From contig JAIBAE010000001.1 in assembly GCA_019695345.1 (NCBI GenBank), positions 82,280 through 146,279 on the forward strand: a stretch of DNA of 64,000 bases, written 5' to 3'. Source of the stretch: Bacteroidota bacterium (GTDB taxonomy: Bacteria > Bacteroidota > Ignavibacteria > Kapaibacteriales > NICIL-2). The notes beneath the pieces were generated by a model that was given only the letters and a program-made list of their open reading frames with translations, was not told the origin of the DNA and did no database searches. This document shows positions 1 through 7,840 of the stretch, piece after piece (the stretch's first letter is position 1; each line of letters opens with the position of its first letter). The translations under genes were made by a program, and so were the position numbers.

Positions 1-589
1 TATGGAGTTCGGGTAAATCAAGAAACTCAAGTATATAGGGGTCTTTTAAAATGTCCGTAGGTTTCTCTATGTGCTGCCCTTGTTTTGATAATTGTTGAAC
101 AGCATCTTTATCGCGGCTTAATACTAAACGCTCGTATAATGCGGAATCAAACTGACGCTGTAATTCCCTAAGCGACCATCTGTTCGTTTCAGATTCTATT
201 TCGTAGAAACTTCGCTCGTCCGGATTTTCTATTCTCATTAACAGTAAATAGTGCGACCATGAAAGCGTAAATCTTTTTTCCTTCAATTCAGCAGACACTG
301 TCTGCTGAATTGAATACGTTTGATAAAAGGCACGCATTTGGCGTAAATTGACAACAGAGAAACCTCTGCCAAAACTCTGACTTAACTGTTGAGAAAGAAA
401 TTCCAATACTTGCTTCCCATATTCCGCACGGTGCTTGCCTTGTTGCTCATCCTCAACTATCATTCTGCCAATTTCGTAATATGTGTACACCATAGTGCTG
501 TTAACAGAACGAACGATATTCTGCTTAGAGTCTAGAAGTAGCTCGTGTATTTTTTGATAGAGAGATTGATGCGCAGTTGGTTTTTCCAT
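1..589 (-). CDS. DUF1016 / YhcG-type PDDEXK nuclease family protein, N-terminal part (cut by window edge)
   Basis: An open reading frame runs from an ATG at 589 to the left edge, 196 codons without a stop. It begins MEKPTAHQSLYQKIHELL. It carries the YhcG N-terminal (DUF1016) pattern: VVNLRQMRAFYQTY near residue 95, QTVSAEL, then LSWSHYLLLMRIENPDER, and YERLVLSRDKDAV. Known full-length members have a C-terminal PD-(D/E)xK nuclease domain, which would lie outside this window. The family is scattered among genomes and often sits with mobile or defence genes, but its cellular role is poorly defined. About seven residues (KEKRFTL) separate the usual QTVSAEL and SWSHY blocks. The DNA for QTVSAEL lies inside a perfect inverted repeat. 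Family assignment is fairly sure; activity cannot be judged without the C-terminus. Confidence 0.82.
   Translation of the reverse strand, partial: MEKPTAHQSLYQKIHELLLDSKQNIVRSVNSTMVYTYYEIGRMIVEDEQQGKHRAEYGKQVLEFLSQQLSQSFGRGFSVVNLRQMRAFYQTYSIQQTVSAELKEKRFTLSWSHYLLLMRIENPDERSFYEIESETNRWSLRELQRQFDSALYERLVLSRDKDAVQQLSKQGQHIEKPTDILKDPYILEFLDLPELH
284..312. repeat. Perfect 14-bp inverted repeat inside the DUF1016 gene
   Basis: Arms CAATTCAGCAGACA and TGTCTGCTGAATTG are exact reverse complements around a single C. They fall in coding sequence for a conserved block, so they may be coincidental. Confidence 0.6.
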
Positions 590-678
590 GATTGCATTGT
601 AACTACATGATACTATTGCAAGGAAATTAGCAAAACATTTTACAACCACGAACAAGATTGAAATTATAGTACAAATTT

Positions 679-740
679 CCTTCCCGCAAAAACAAATGCC
701 CTGCATTACTGCAAGGCGCGGTGCGGTCGGGCGATAGCGT
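679..740 (-). repeat. Family A element, copy A1
   Basis: Read on the minus strand it has GCTATCGC, then CCGCA pairing with TGCGG. Inside the loop is a GCCTTGCA/TGCAGGGC hairpin followed by a T-rich tract, so it could terminate transcription of the minus-strand gene that ends at 763. Confidence 0.85.
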
Positions 741-762
741 AGAACATGAATCGGTTAATACT

Positions 763-1785
763 TTAGAACGGCTTGTTGGAAAGTTGAATGTCGTCCATAT
801 ACAGAACGCAGTTATTTGGCGTAGCCGAAATTCCTACCTCGATGTTTGTTTGTACAGCATTACGTAACGGTAGTGTTGGTTGGTTGAGTATTGTAAGTAT
901 CTGTATTCCATTTTGCCAAAGCTCTATTGTGCCTTGCGATTCGTGGAATCTGATATGGAGTTTTATGGTAACCCACTCGTTAGTGGGAACCCGCACGGGC
1001 TTTGCCTGATTAAATTTTATTTTGTTACCGAATTTGTTTTCTACCGCTAATGCACCGTTGGTAAATACTATGCGAGGGCCGGGAGATTGGTCGTACCATT
1101 GGCTTTCGAAGTCTGCTATACTGTAAGGTAGATTCTGCGTAAAGTAATACCGTGCCTGATACCACAAATCAGAGCCTTGGGTAAAATATGCAATAGTGCT
1201 TTCCATTGATGATTTTGATGTTACCATTGAAGCTGATGGTTCTACAGCCGTAAACTTTAATACATGATTCGATGGTTCTTGTGGGTCTGGAGAAATATCA
1301 ATCCTGTTATCCTTAAATGTACAACTTCCGTTAAATATACATGTTCGTAATGCAACGTAGTCTTTTACTGTTGGCGCAGATGGACTTTGTAATGTAATGG
1401 TGTTCCAGTGTTTGTTTGTATCTGCCGGAGAAAGTATAAATAGATTTTTGAATTGTGTTGCTTTCTCAACGTTCTCGGTAAAGTTGTTTTGGGTTGGAAA
1501 TAGCCCTTGTGAAGTTTTGATATAGACAGAGTCGTTGTGGTGTTCGTAGTTGTTTGCCTCGTAGTTTGGTTCAAAATATTTCTGGAAAAATACACAGCCA
1601 TCGTTTGTTTTTTTGTAGATGTTCCCATCGGAAGCAATGGTGTACATGTTTCCATCGGTATCTGTTAATTGCGATAGAATATCATTTCCTTGCGGGCAAG
1701 GAATAGGGTCGTTTGTTGTTCCGCATGAATTGAATACAATTGCAAGTAGTATAATCATTCCCAAACGAAGTATCTGTGTACGCAT
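763..1785 (-). CDS. Lipoprotein with ConA-like / polysaccharide-lyase-like fold
   Basis: The product has 340 residues from the ATG at 1785. An in-frame codon further upstream would add 19 residues before the signal peptide and is less likely. The N-terminus MRTQILRLGMIILLAIVF is a lipoprotein signal and the lipobox cysteine follows (FNSCG). The second half (YQARYYF, ESQWYDQSPGPRIVF, EWVTIKLHIRF, GTIELWQNG, YMDDIQL) has the beta-sandwich pattern of the heparin-lyase-I-like / polysaccharide lyase family (ConA-like fold), in which a slender GxIxLWxNG strand is typical. The first half (Gly/Asn-rich, DGNMYTIASDGNIYKK) looks like a short beta-propeller-type repeat. I see no catalytic signature, so glycan binding or cleavage is only a suggestion. 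A family A element lies just past the stop. Confidence 0.6.
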   Translation of the reverse strand: MRTQILRLGMIILLAIVFNSCGTTNDPIPCPQGNDILSQLTDTDGNMYTIASDGNIYKKTNDGCVFFQKYFEPNYEANNYEHHNDSVYIKTSQGLFPTQNNFTENVEKATQFKNLFILSPADTNKHWNTITLQSPSAPTVKDYVALRTCIFNGSCTFKDNRIDISPDPQEPSNHVLKFTAVEPSASMVTSKSSMESTIAYFTQGSDLWYQARYYFTQNLPYSIADFESQWYDQSPGPRIVFTNGALAVENKFGNKIKFNQAKPVRVPTNEWVTIKLHIRFHESQGTIELWQNGIQILTILNQPTLPLRNAVQTNIEVGISATPNNCVLYMDDIQLSNKPF

Positions 1786-1906
1786 AGTGGCAATTGGTTG
1801 GTTTAGTAAACAAATGTAATCTTGTTTGTACTTCTGCATCAAACGACGCGATGAGTATTGTTCTGTTTCAGGTGATGGTGTTAACTTGATTTATCTTCTC
1901 CTCCCG

Positions 1907-1962
1907 CAAAAACAAACGCCTTGCATTGCTGCAAGGCGCGGTGCGGTCTGGCGATAGCAAAT
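1907..1962 (-). repeat. Family A element, copy A2
   Basis: Minus-strand GCTATCGC, CCGCA/TGCGG closing stem, 33-nt loop containing a perfect CGCCTTGCA/TGCAAGGCG hairpin and then TTTGTTTT. It lies just 3' of the cytochrome gene, in the same direction, and looks like an intrinsic terminator. Confidence 0.88.
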
Positions 1963-1966
1963 ACTT

Positions 1967-3202
1967 TTATCTGCCTGATTTTTTACTTAGTGTGCGTACA
2001 TGAGTAACAATTTCCTTTAGGTCGTTATCGGGAATATGCCCTGCCCACTCGCGCATTGTTGTGAGCGGGTAATACGTACGCGGATGAAGAATAACATCGG
2101 CAAGCAAGCTATCGGTTGGATATTTTTTATCGGCAAGTTGTAAATCGCCATATCCTAAACCGGTAGTTGCGTGACAACTTACACAACCATATTTATTGTA
2201 TAGTTTTTCTCCGTTGGTAGCGTTGGCACTAAGCGCTACTTCTGTGGCGGGTATTCGTGGTTTTTTAATTGCCGGTACTGTTTTAATATACTGATAAATG
2301 CTTCCAAGTTCGTAATCGGATAGATGCCAATACGCACCCATAGGCGCACTTAGCGAGCGACCGTCTTTTTTGAATCCCGTCTTCATGGTTTGAACAAACT
2401 CCTCTTCAGTCCAGTTGCCAATACCGGCTTCCTTATCGGGAGTAAGGTTTGGTGTTGGAACAAGAACACGAGCGGCATTCATGGTTTGGTTACCACCGGC
2501 ATAGAAGTCACCGGATTTCTCCGGCTCAAGTTCGTTCATAGTTTTAAAATCACCCGAGTGGCACGCATAACATGCAAACACGCCGTTCGCTAAGTAACGT
2601 CCGTGTTCTACGCGGTTAGTTGTATCGGGCATTGCAATTGTTTTAGTTGGATACGGATATGGTTTAAACGCCCCGACGGTAACCAAAAACTTTGCAAGGA
2701 AGCTCGGCTTGGGTGGAATATTATCAACATCTTCGGCAGCAACAAGTGGATCATCGCTACGGAGGAATGCAACAATGGAATATAAATCTTCATCGGCAGC
2801 ATTAGGTAGTTTAACCATCCAGGGTGGAACGTACAAACCTGTTTTAGGGTGAATCCCGGTACGTAACAACCAGATGATTTCACCATCGCTCCAACCGCCA
2901 ATACCTTTGGTAGGATGCTTGGTGATGTTTTTGGAATACGCTGTACCAAATTCTTCCGGCAAATCAAGCATTTGGTAGCCGGTTAGTTTTTTGGTGATTG
3001 GATTTCTGTGGCATTCGGCGCATAATGTTAGCACCAATGTTTTCCCGCGAACCAAACGTGCCGGAGTTGACTCAACCGTAATGGTAGGAACATGTGCATC
3101 GAACTTAGGCATTCCGGAAAAATTTACATACGCCAAAAAGCCGACAACACACAATACAAGTACTCCCAACACTATCCCTACCCACTTAAGGATACGTTTC
3201 AT
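1967..3202 (-). CDS. Membrane-anchored tri-haem c-type cytochrome
   Basis: The product has 411 residues with an N-terminal hydrophobic anchor (MKRILKWVGIVLGVLVLCVVGFL, shown here only for its position at residues 1-23) and three haem c attachment sites: CAECH near residue 58, CYACH near 210 and CVSCH near 342. Twice it shows a GIG(G/N)WS/T-(D/E)-E segment, as in the cytochrome subunits of membrane alcohol, aldehyde or gluconate dehydrogenases. Such proteins pass electrons from a periplasmic dehydrogenase to quinone or a terminal oxidase. Here no dehydrogenase subunit is adjacent, so the partner is unknown. The protein would be periplasmic-facing. The gene stands alone with family A copy A2 at its 3' end. 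Confidence 0.85.
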   Translation of the reverse strand: MKRILKWVGIVLGVLVLCVVGFLAYVNFSGMPKFDAHVPTITVESTPARLVRGKTLVLTLCAECHRNPITKKLTGYQMLDLPEEFGTAYSKNITKHPTKGIGGWSDGEIIWLLRTGIHPKTGLYVPPWMVKLPNAADEDLYSIVAFLRSDDPLVAAEDVDNIPPKPSFLAKFLVTVGAFKPYPYPTKTIAMPDTTNRVEHGRYLANGVFACYACHSGDFKTMNELEPEKSGDFYAGGNQTMNAARVLVPTPNLTPDKEAGIGNWTEEEFVQTMKTGFKKDGRSLSAPMGAYWHLSDYELGSIYQYIKTVPAIKKPRIPATEVALSANATNGEKLYNKYGCVSCHATTGLGYGDLQLADKKYPTDSLLADVILHPRTYYPLTTMREWAGHIPDNDLKEIVTHVRTLSKKSGR

Positions 3203-3382
3203 TTATCCCTCCCGAAAAATATATATATTAATGTAAAATGTAGTAATAGTAAGCTTCACATAAGTGTGCTTACAACATAGATTCAGATATGTAGGAAAAC
3301 TGTGGTGAGATAAATAGAATTCCCCTGCAAACCATCGTTCGCAAAGATAACATTATACCGGAGTTGATAAACGTATTATTCT

Positions 3383-3454
3383 TTCCCGCCTTTGCCGCAG
3401 CAACCCATACTGCGCCGCAACCCGGTCGGGAACAAGCGTTGCAACGTCGCATTG
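3383..3454 (-). repeat. Family B element, copy B1
   Basis: Reverse-oriented copy; minus strand ends GCAGTATGGGTTGCTGCGGCAAAGGCGGG. It fills most of the 325-bp gap between the divergent cytochrome gene and the gene at 3528; otherwise I see nothing there. Confidence 0.8.
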
Positions 3455-3527
3455 AAAATTGTATAATTACGTATGGGAATGTGTATATTGCCACATAATA
3501 TTTTTTACTTTGCCCACGGAGCTTAAA

Positions 3528-4151
3528 ATGAAAACCTTGCTGTTATGTGTATTAGCTTTGGTATTGCTATTTGCCAATAAATCTAACGTTTATGCACAAA
3601 TTGATGACAAAATGCTTGATACGGCTTGTAAATGTATGAGCAGGATTGATATGAATAAAAGTATTGCAGAAATTGAAGAACAAGCTCAAAAATGTATGGT
3701 GGAAGTAATGACCACATCACCCGAGTTAATGCAATTGATTGCCCAATCGCCCGACGATGCAAGAGAAGTTGGAGAGAAGTTTGGGAAAGAGTTTGGAATG
3801 GAGTTAATGAGTAAATGTCCGGCTGCTATGCAGCTGTTTATAAAGGTAGGGGCAAACAAAAAAGAAGTACAAGAATCCGGTAGTGGAAAAACAAAAACAT
3901 CATCGTTAACCGGTACCTTAGTAAAAGTTGATACAAAAGGGTATGTCACCATAACTGTTAAAACTGAAGGAAGAGATATTACATTGCTATGGTTACGGTA
4001 TTTCCCCGGCTCGGAACAACTGAAGGATGGAGTTGCAGCATTTAAGGGAAAAAAAGTAAAATTCCAATGGAAAGAAATTGAGGTATATAACTCTGTGTTG
4101 AAAGACTATACCACCATGAAAGAAATTACCTCGTTTGAAGTTGTTCCATAA
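3528..4151 (+). CDS. Secreted protein of unknown function
   Basis: The product has 207 residues from the ATG at 3528, chosen because it starts a clean signal peptide (MKTLLLCVLALVLLFANKS, cleavage near VYAQ). The first domain has four cysteines (ACKCM, KCM, KCPAAM), spaced like small helical secreted proteins of Bacteroidota. A linker (GSGKTKTS) leads to a second domain of about 85 residues with beta-strand alternation (GTLVKVDTKGYVTITVKTEGRDITLLW, KKVKFQWKEIEVY) that may be a small barrel. I do not recognise the family. A family B repeat starts 7 bp past the stop. Confidence 0.65.
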   Translation: MKTLLLCVLALVLLFANKSNVYAQIDDKMLDTACKCMSRIDMNKSIAEIEEQAQKCMVEVMTTSPELMQLIAQSPDDAREVGEKFGKEFGMELMSKCPAAMQLFIKVGANKKEVQESGSGKTKTSSLTGTLVKVDTKGYVTITVKTEGRDITLLWLRYFPGSEQLKDGVAAFKGKKVKFQWKEIEVYNSVLKDYTTMKEITSFEVVP

Positions 4152-4157
4152 TAATAC

Positions 4158-4222
4158 CTGCGCCGCAGAACGTGCGGCTCGCACAGGGTTTGCGCGCTTG
4201 ATGGTTCGCTTCGGTGCAGTAC
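4158..4222 (+). repeat. Family B element, copy B2
   Basis: Begins CTGCGCCGCAGAACG and contains a perfect nested hairpin GTGCG-gct-CGCAC. The 3' end diverges after CTTCGG. Confidence 0.8.
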
Positions 4223-4238
4223 CGTACCCCTATATATT

Positions 4239-5150
4239 TTAATCTATATGACCTTCGGGTAAATCGGTGCTTTCTAAATGGCTGGTAATATCGCAGGCGT
4301 GGTCTATTGCTGTAGCCACACATAACTCTGCTTCGGTTGCAAGGCGGTGAGCGTCTTCTATCATAGTGCCATCCTGAAATACGATATGGAAATCTACATA
4401 CACTCTGTTGCCGCTTTCCCGTAAACGTAACCTATGGAATGTCGTTCCGGTATTGGTAGTATATTCATTTAAAGCAGATTCGGCTTTGTTGAAAAACTCA
4501 GGGTTTGATTTATCCATCAACCCGCCAACAGCACTGCGCATCAGTTTGTATCCCTCCCAAATAATGTTACTGCCAAACAGCAATGCTAAAATGGGGTCGA
4601 TGATTGAATACCCCGTGTATGCCGCAAGCGAGAGACCTATTACCGCGCCAACACTCGTCCATGCGTCGGTGAGTATGTGCCGTCCGTTGGCTTCTACAAT
4701 TAGCGACTTTTCTTTTTTGCCAACCTTAACTAAATAAAAACCAAGAACTGCATTTATGCCACCTGCTAATGCGGTTAACAATGTTCCGGTTCCAAGTTGC
4801 TCCAATGTTACACCAACTATCATTTTTTTGATGGCAGTTCCAATGATAACAATTGCGGCTATTATTATTAAGCCGCCTTCTAACCCTGCGCTGAAGTAAG
4901 TGATTTTATCGTGACCGTAGTTGTGGTCATGGTCGGGCGGACGGTAAGTTACCCGTAAACTATAAAACGCAAATGCAACGGCAAGTTGGTGAACAACCGA
5001 TTCCATGGCATCGGAGAAAATTGCAACGGAGCCGGTAATAAAATATGCATACCATTTTATACCAAGCATACACAAGCCAATGCCAAGTGATAAATTCATT
5101 GCAAGGATTTCGTTTTTAGAAAGGGTGCTTGAAGTTGATGATGATGTCAT
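4239..5150 (-). CDS. Cation diffusion facilitator (CDF) metal transporter
   Basis: The product has 303 residues. It exports divalent metals such as Zn, Fe or Co in exchange for protons at the inner membrane. The N-terminal part has six hydrophobic segments. The metal-site helices are visible: GSVAIFSDAMESVV (helix 2) and HILTDAWTSVGAVIGL (helix 5), with HxxxD in the latter. The cytoplasmic HDKITYFSAGLEGG stretch after a His/Asp loop (DHDHNYGHD) is typical of the FieF-like branch. The C-terminal 90 residues match the cytoplasmic alpha-beta domain (YVDFHIVFQDG, HRLATEAE). The second-helix acidic residues read D and E rather than the D/D pair of zinc-specific members, so metal choice is uncertain. 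It is divergent from cdsA. Confidence 0.9.
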   Translation of the reverse strand: MTSSSTSSTLSKNEILAMNLSLGIGLCMLGIKWYAYFITGSVAIFSDAMESVVHQLAVAFAFYSLRVTYRPPDHDHNYGHDKITYFSAGLEGGLIIIAAIVIIGTAIKKMIVGVTLEQLGTGTLLTALAGGINAVLGFYLVKVGKKEKSLIVEANGRHILTDAWTSVGAVIGLSLAAYTGYSIIDPILALLFGSNIIWEGYKLMRSAVGGLMDKSNPEFFNKAESALNEYTTNTGTTFHRLRLRESGNRVYVDFHIVFQDGTMIEDAHRLATEAELCVATAIDHACDITSHLESTDLPEGHID

Positions 5151-5199
5151 GGTGTTATGATTGTGGAGAAATCAGTACAAAATTACGGTAAGTTGGGCG

Positions 5200-5207
5200 T
5201 ATCTTTG
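5200..5207 (+). promoter_or_regulatory. Candidate -7 box TATCTTTG upstream of cdsA
   Basis: Exact match to the Bacteroidota TAnnTTTG form, 28 nt before the cdsA start. No TTG sits at the usual upstream distance. Confidence 0.45.
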
Positions 5208-5234
5208 TTTACGTTTATTGTTAAAGGGCAAAAA

Positions 5235-6113
5235 ATGTCGAATCTTGTTACTCGGGTGTTGTTTGCGTTGATTGCTATTCCGGTGTTTGTATTTGTTATA
5301 ATACAAGGTGGGTGGCTGTTTGCATTAACCATTGCGTTACTTGCAGGGCTGGGTGCAAAAGAATTCTTTGAAATGAGTGTACACAAGGCGGCACATCCGC
5401 AATCGTTTATCGGTATTTTGTTTTCGGCTGCGCTGCCGGTAATTGCACAAGCAGAAAGCACTTTCAACACACATCTGTTTGCAGTTGTTATCGTTGCAAT
5501 GGTTCTTCAAATTTTTGCTATCGAACTCTTCCGTAATAAACCAAATGCACTATTAAATGTTGCTTCAACTATTGCAGGCATTGCATACGTTGGTGGTATG
5601 TTTACATGTTTGGTTTTGCTTAGTACATTGTTTACCGAATACCACATAGACTTTCTTAATGGTACATTACGCACACAAGTAAAATATTACGAGATGTTCT
5701 TCCCAACAGTATTGATGTTTGCCATGTTTATTTCTATTTGGGTGTGCGATAGTGCTGCATATTTTGCAGGCATGGCGTTTGGCAAACACAAAATGTTTCC
5801 GCGGGTAAGCCCAAAAAAATCGTGGGAAGGATGGACAGCCGGATTTATAGCATCAGCAGTTGTGTTCTGGTGTATAATGCACTTTTTCTATGCTGAATTT
5901 CCTGCGCACCACGCAATTATTATTGGAGCTTTGATTGGCATAATTGGTCCGCTTGGCGACTTTGCCGAATCACTTCTTAAACGCGATGCTAACATTAAAG
6001 ATAGCTCCAACATTTTACCCGGTCACGGCGGGATATTAGATAGATTTGACAGTGTACTATTTGTTGCCCCAATGTTGTATGTGTATTTCCGCGTGTGGAT
6101 ATTACTTTCCTAA
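5235..6113 (+). CDS. cdsA: Phosphatidate cytidylyltransferase
   Basis: The product has 292 residues from the ATG at 5235 (MSNLVTRVL). An upstream in-frame start would add 26 residues ahead of the first membrane helix and has no support. It makes CDP-diacylglycerol from CTP and phosphatidic acid at the inner membrane, the branch point for phospholipid synthesis. It has several hydrophobic helices and the C-terminal CDS signature: SLLKRDANIKDSS then GHGGILDRFDS, with the Asp and Arg residues that bind metal and phosphate. The PKKSWEGW block at about residue 195 is also typical. The length is usual for the family. It is divergently arranged with the CDF gene and followed by a double family B element. 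Confidence 0.95.
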   Translation: MSNLVTRVLFALIAIPVFVFVIIQGGWLFALTIALLAGLGAKEFFEMSVHKAAHPQSFIGILFSAALPVIAQAESTFNTHLFAVVIVAMVLQIFAIELFRNKPNALLNVASTIAGIAYVGGMFTCLVLLSTLFTEYHIDFLNGTLRTQVKYYEMFFPTVLMFAMFISIWVCDSAAYFAGMAFGKHKMFPRVSPKKSWEGWTAGFIASAVVFWCIMHFFYAEFPAHHAIIIGALIGIIGPLGDFAESLLKRDANIKDSSNILPGHGGILDRFDSVLFVAPMLYVYFRVWILLS

Positions 6114-6199
6114 TGCGCTATCACAATTCAGGATTTAGGAATTGACATCGTAGAAACCTACCTCTATTTTCGCTTGAAACAATATCGGGCTGTATAGTG

Positions 6200-6257
6200 A
6201 ATCCCGCTGTTGCCGTGGCAACCCGTAGTGCGCGCAAACCCGGTGCGAGCCAACCAA
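6200..6257 (-). repeat. Family B half-element, copy B3a
   Basis: Reverse half-copy (CCCGCTGTTGCCGTGGCAAC then GCGCGCAAACCCGG) head to head with the full copy at 6260. The same half-plus-full layout recurs at 25065-25193. Confidence 0.75.
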
Positions 6258-6259
6258 TT

Positions 6260-6330
6260 CTGCGCCGCAGAACGTTTGGAGCGGACACGTTACCGCGCAG
6301 GATTGGACGCTTCGGCAAAGGCGGAGAACC
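6260..6330 (+). repeat. Family B element, copy B3b
   Basis: Full forward copy beginning CTGCGCCGCAGAACG and ending CTTCGGCAAAGGCGGAGAA. Confidence 0.82.
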
Positions 6331-6402
6331 ATAATTAGTTTAACCGATTTGCTATCTGATAAAACTATAAAACCGAAACTACTTTACCATTGGGAGTATT
6401 CC

Positions 6403-7671
6403 ATGAAATACGTACTTACTGTGTGTTTATGCCTGCTGGCTTTTATAATGAATAATGGTTGCGGGTCTTCTAATCCTAACTCGCCAACTACGGAAGAGTG
6501 GAAGGCAACATCAACAACGTATAATGTAACGTTAACACCAAACACCGTTTATTTTGATAGTACCATGATGAATGCAGTTACATCTATGGATACGGTAAAT
6601 CATGTGTACTCGTTTAGCCCGAGTCATCCCAAAACTTCATTGTTAGAAGTCGGGAAGATTTTACTGTTGTGGAGAAAAGATGTACGTAAGATTGCAAAAG
6701 TAACCAACACCGGAACTGCCGTTACCGTTGAAACTGATTCGTGTACGTTAAACGAGGTGATACAAGATGGAACTCTTGGTTGGGATTACGCCGCAGACTT
6801 CTCGCCAAGTACGGTAATACTGCCAACTATGTCGGTGCTTGGGCAAAAGGGTAACCACGTTATGACTCCCATGGGTAACGATACCTTTGGTATTCGCCTC
6901 GACTTTGGCGATTACATTTACAAGGTTGCCATAAAACTAAAAGGCGATTACATGTACACCAAAATAGGAGTTGAGAAAAAACTTCTGCAAGGATTCCGTG
7001 CATCGTTTACAGCCGAAGGTAACGTGTATAAGTTCCGTCAGCAGTCAACCATGAAGTTTAGTAATGCCACGCTGCAACAGTTCGACCACATTAACAAACG
7101 CATAAAAGCAGACATGACGTTACGGTTAGCCGCTGCCGGTTCCGGTAATGATGCAATCAATTTTGAACTGCCCATAGTTGTTGCCAAGTATCCGGTAGCG
7201 GTTGGTCCTTTTGTATTTTTCATCAATGTAAAAATTCAGGTAGTTGCTAATTGCGTTGTACCTGCCGATGGCTCTTCTAACCTTAACGCAAAATTCAGTT
7301 ACGAAACTGATGCTGGGTTTACATTCGACGGAGTAAATGCAAATCCATTTGGAAACGAAGGAACAAACTCAATTGTGAAAGACGGAGAGCTCGCAACAGC
7401 ATCTTCTTCTGCCGTTGCAGCAAGTTTTGGTATTGGCTTCCCACGCACCGAATTAGATTTGTTTGGTACCGGGTTGGTTGTTCCGTATGTTCAACCGGGA
7501 ATTTTAGTTGGTGGAGACTTTACTACAGGAATACATCCATGCCAAACGGCACAGGTTGCTTTTGTTGGAGGTGCCGGACTTAATATGGGATATGCCGGAA
7601 TGACCTTAAAAAAATCGTGGACATTATGGAACAAACAACTTTATTTACTTAAAGCTGGTGATTGCCCGTAA
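6403..7671 (+). CDS. Lipoprotein of unknown function
   Basis: The product has 422 residues from the ATG at 6403, which has GGGAG 9-13 bp upstream and opens a lipoprotein signal (MKYVLTVCLCLLAFIM, lipobox cysteine in NNGCGSS). The rest is beta-rich and soluble: an N-terminal region (FSPSHPKTSLLEVGKILLL, VRKIAKVTNT) reminiscent of surface-exposed sandwich domains, and a C-terminal half with repeated hydrophobic strands ending KSWTLWNKQLYLLKAG. I recognise no family. It is probably anchored in the outer membrane. An intrinsic terminator follows at 7699. Confidence 0.65.
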   Translation: MKYVLTVCLCLLAFIMNNGCGSSNPNSPTTEEWKATSTTYNVTLTPNTVYFDSTMMNAVTSMDTVNHVYSFSPSHPKTSLLEVGKILLLWRKDVRKIAKVTNTGTAVTVETDSCTLNEVIQDGTLGWDYAADFSPSTVILPTMSVLGQKGNHVMTPMGNDTFGIRLDFGDYIYKVAIKLKGDYMYTKIGVEKKLLQGFRASFTAEGNVYKFRQQSTMKFSNATLQQFDHINKRIKADMTLRLAAAGSGNDAINFELPIVVAKYPVAVGPFVFFINVKIQVVANCVVPADGSSNLNAKFSYETDAGFTFDGVNANPFGNEGTNSIVKDGELATASSSAVAASFGIGFPRTELDLFGTGLVVPYVQPGILVGGDFTTGIHPCQTAQVAFVGGAGLNMGYAGMTLKKSWTLWNKQLYLLKAGDCP

Positions 7672-7698
7672 AAAATGTTATATGTATTAAGAGTATCC

Positions 7699-7734
7699 AA
7701 AGAGAGTTGGTTCAAAGTCAACTCTCTTTTTTTG
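7699..7734 (+). terminator. Intrinsic terminator
   Basis: AAAGAGAGTTG pairs with CAACTCTCTTT, followed by a run of T. Confidence 0.85.
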
Positions 7735-7737
7735 TGC

Positions 7738-7766
7738 TTGAGGTTTATGTACTTACCGTATTTTCG
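7738..7766 (+). promoter_or_regulatory. Candidate promoter of manC (TTG ... TATTTTCG)
   Basis: TTG at 7738-7740 and TATTTTCG at 7759-7766 with 18 bp between them. This resembles the Bacteroidota -33/-7 layout. Confidence 0.5.
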
Positions 7767-7840
7767 CGGTTTAATTATACAAACAACACAGAAAATAGAG
7801 ATAATGTCCACCAACTATAACGGATTGCCGTTCTAACCGC

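Noticed and set aside
6347..6358. TTTGCTATCTGA as a family A start
   Set aside because: No GC box, no stem, and the sequence leads straight into the lipoprotein leader.
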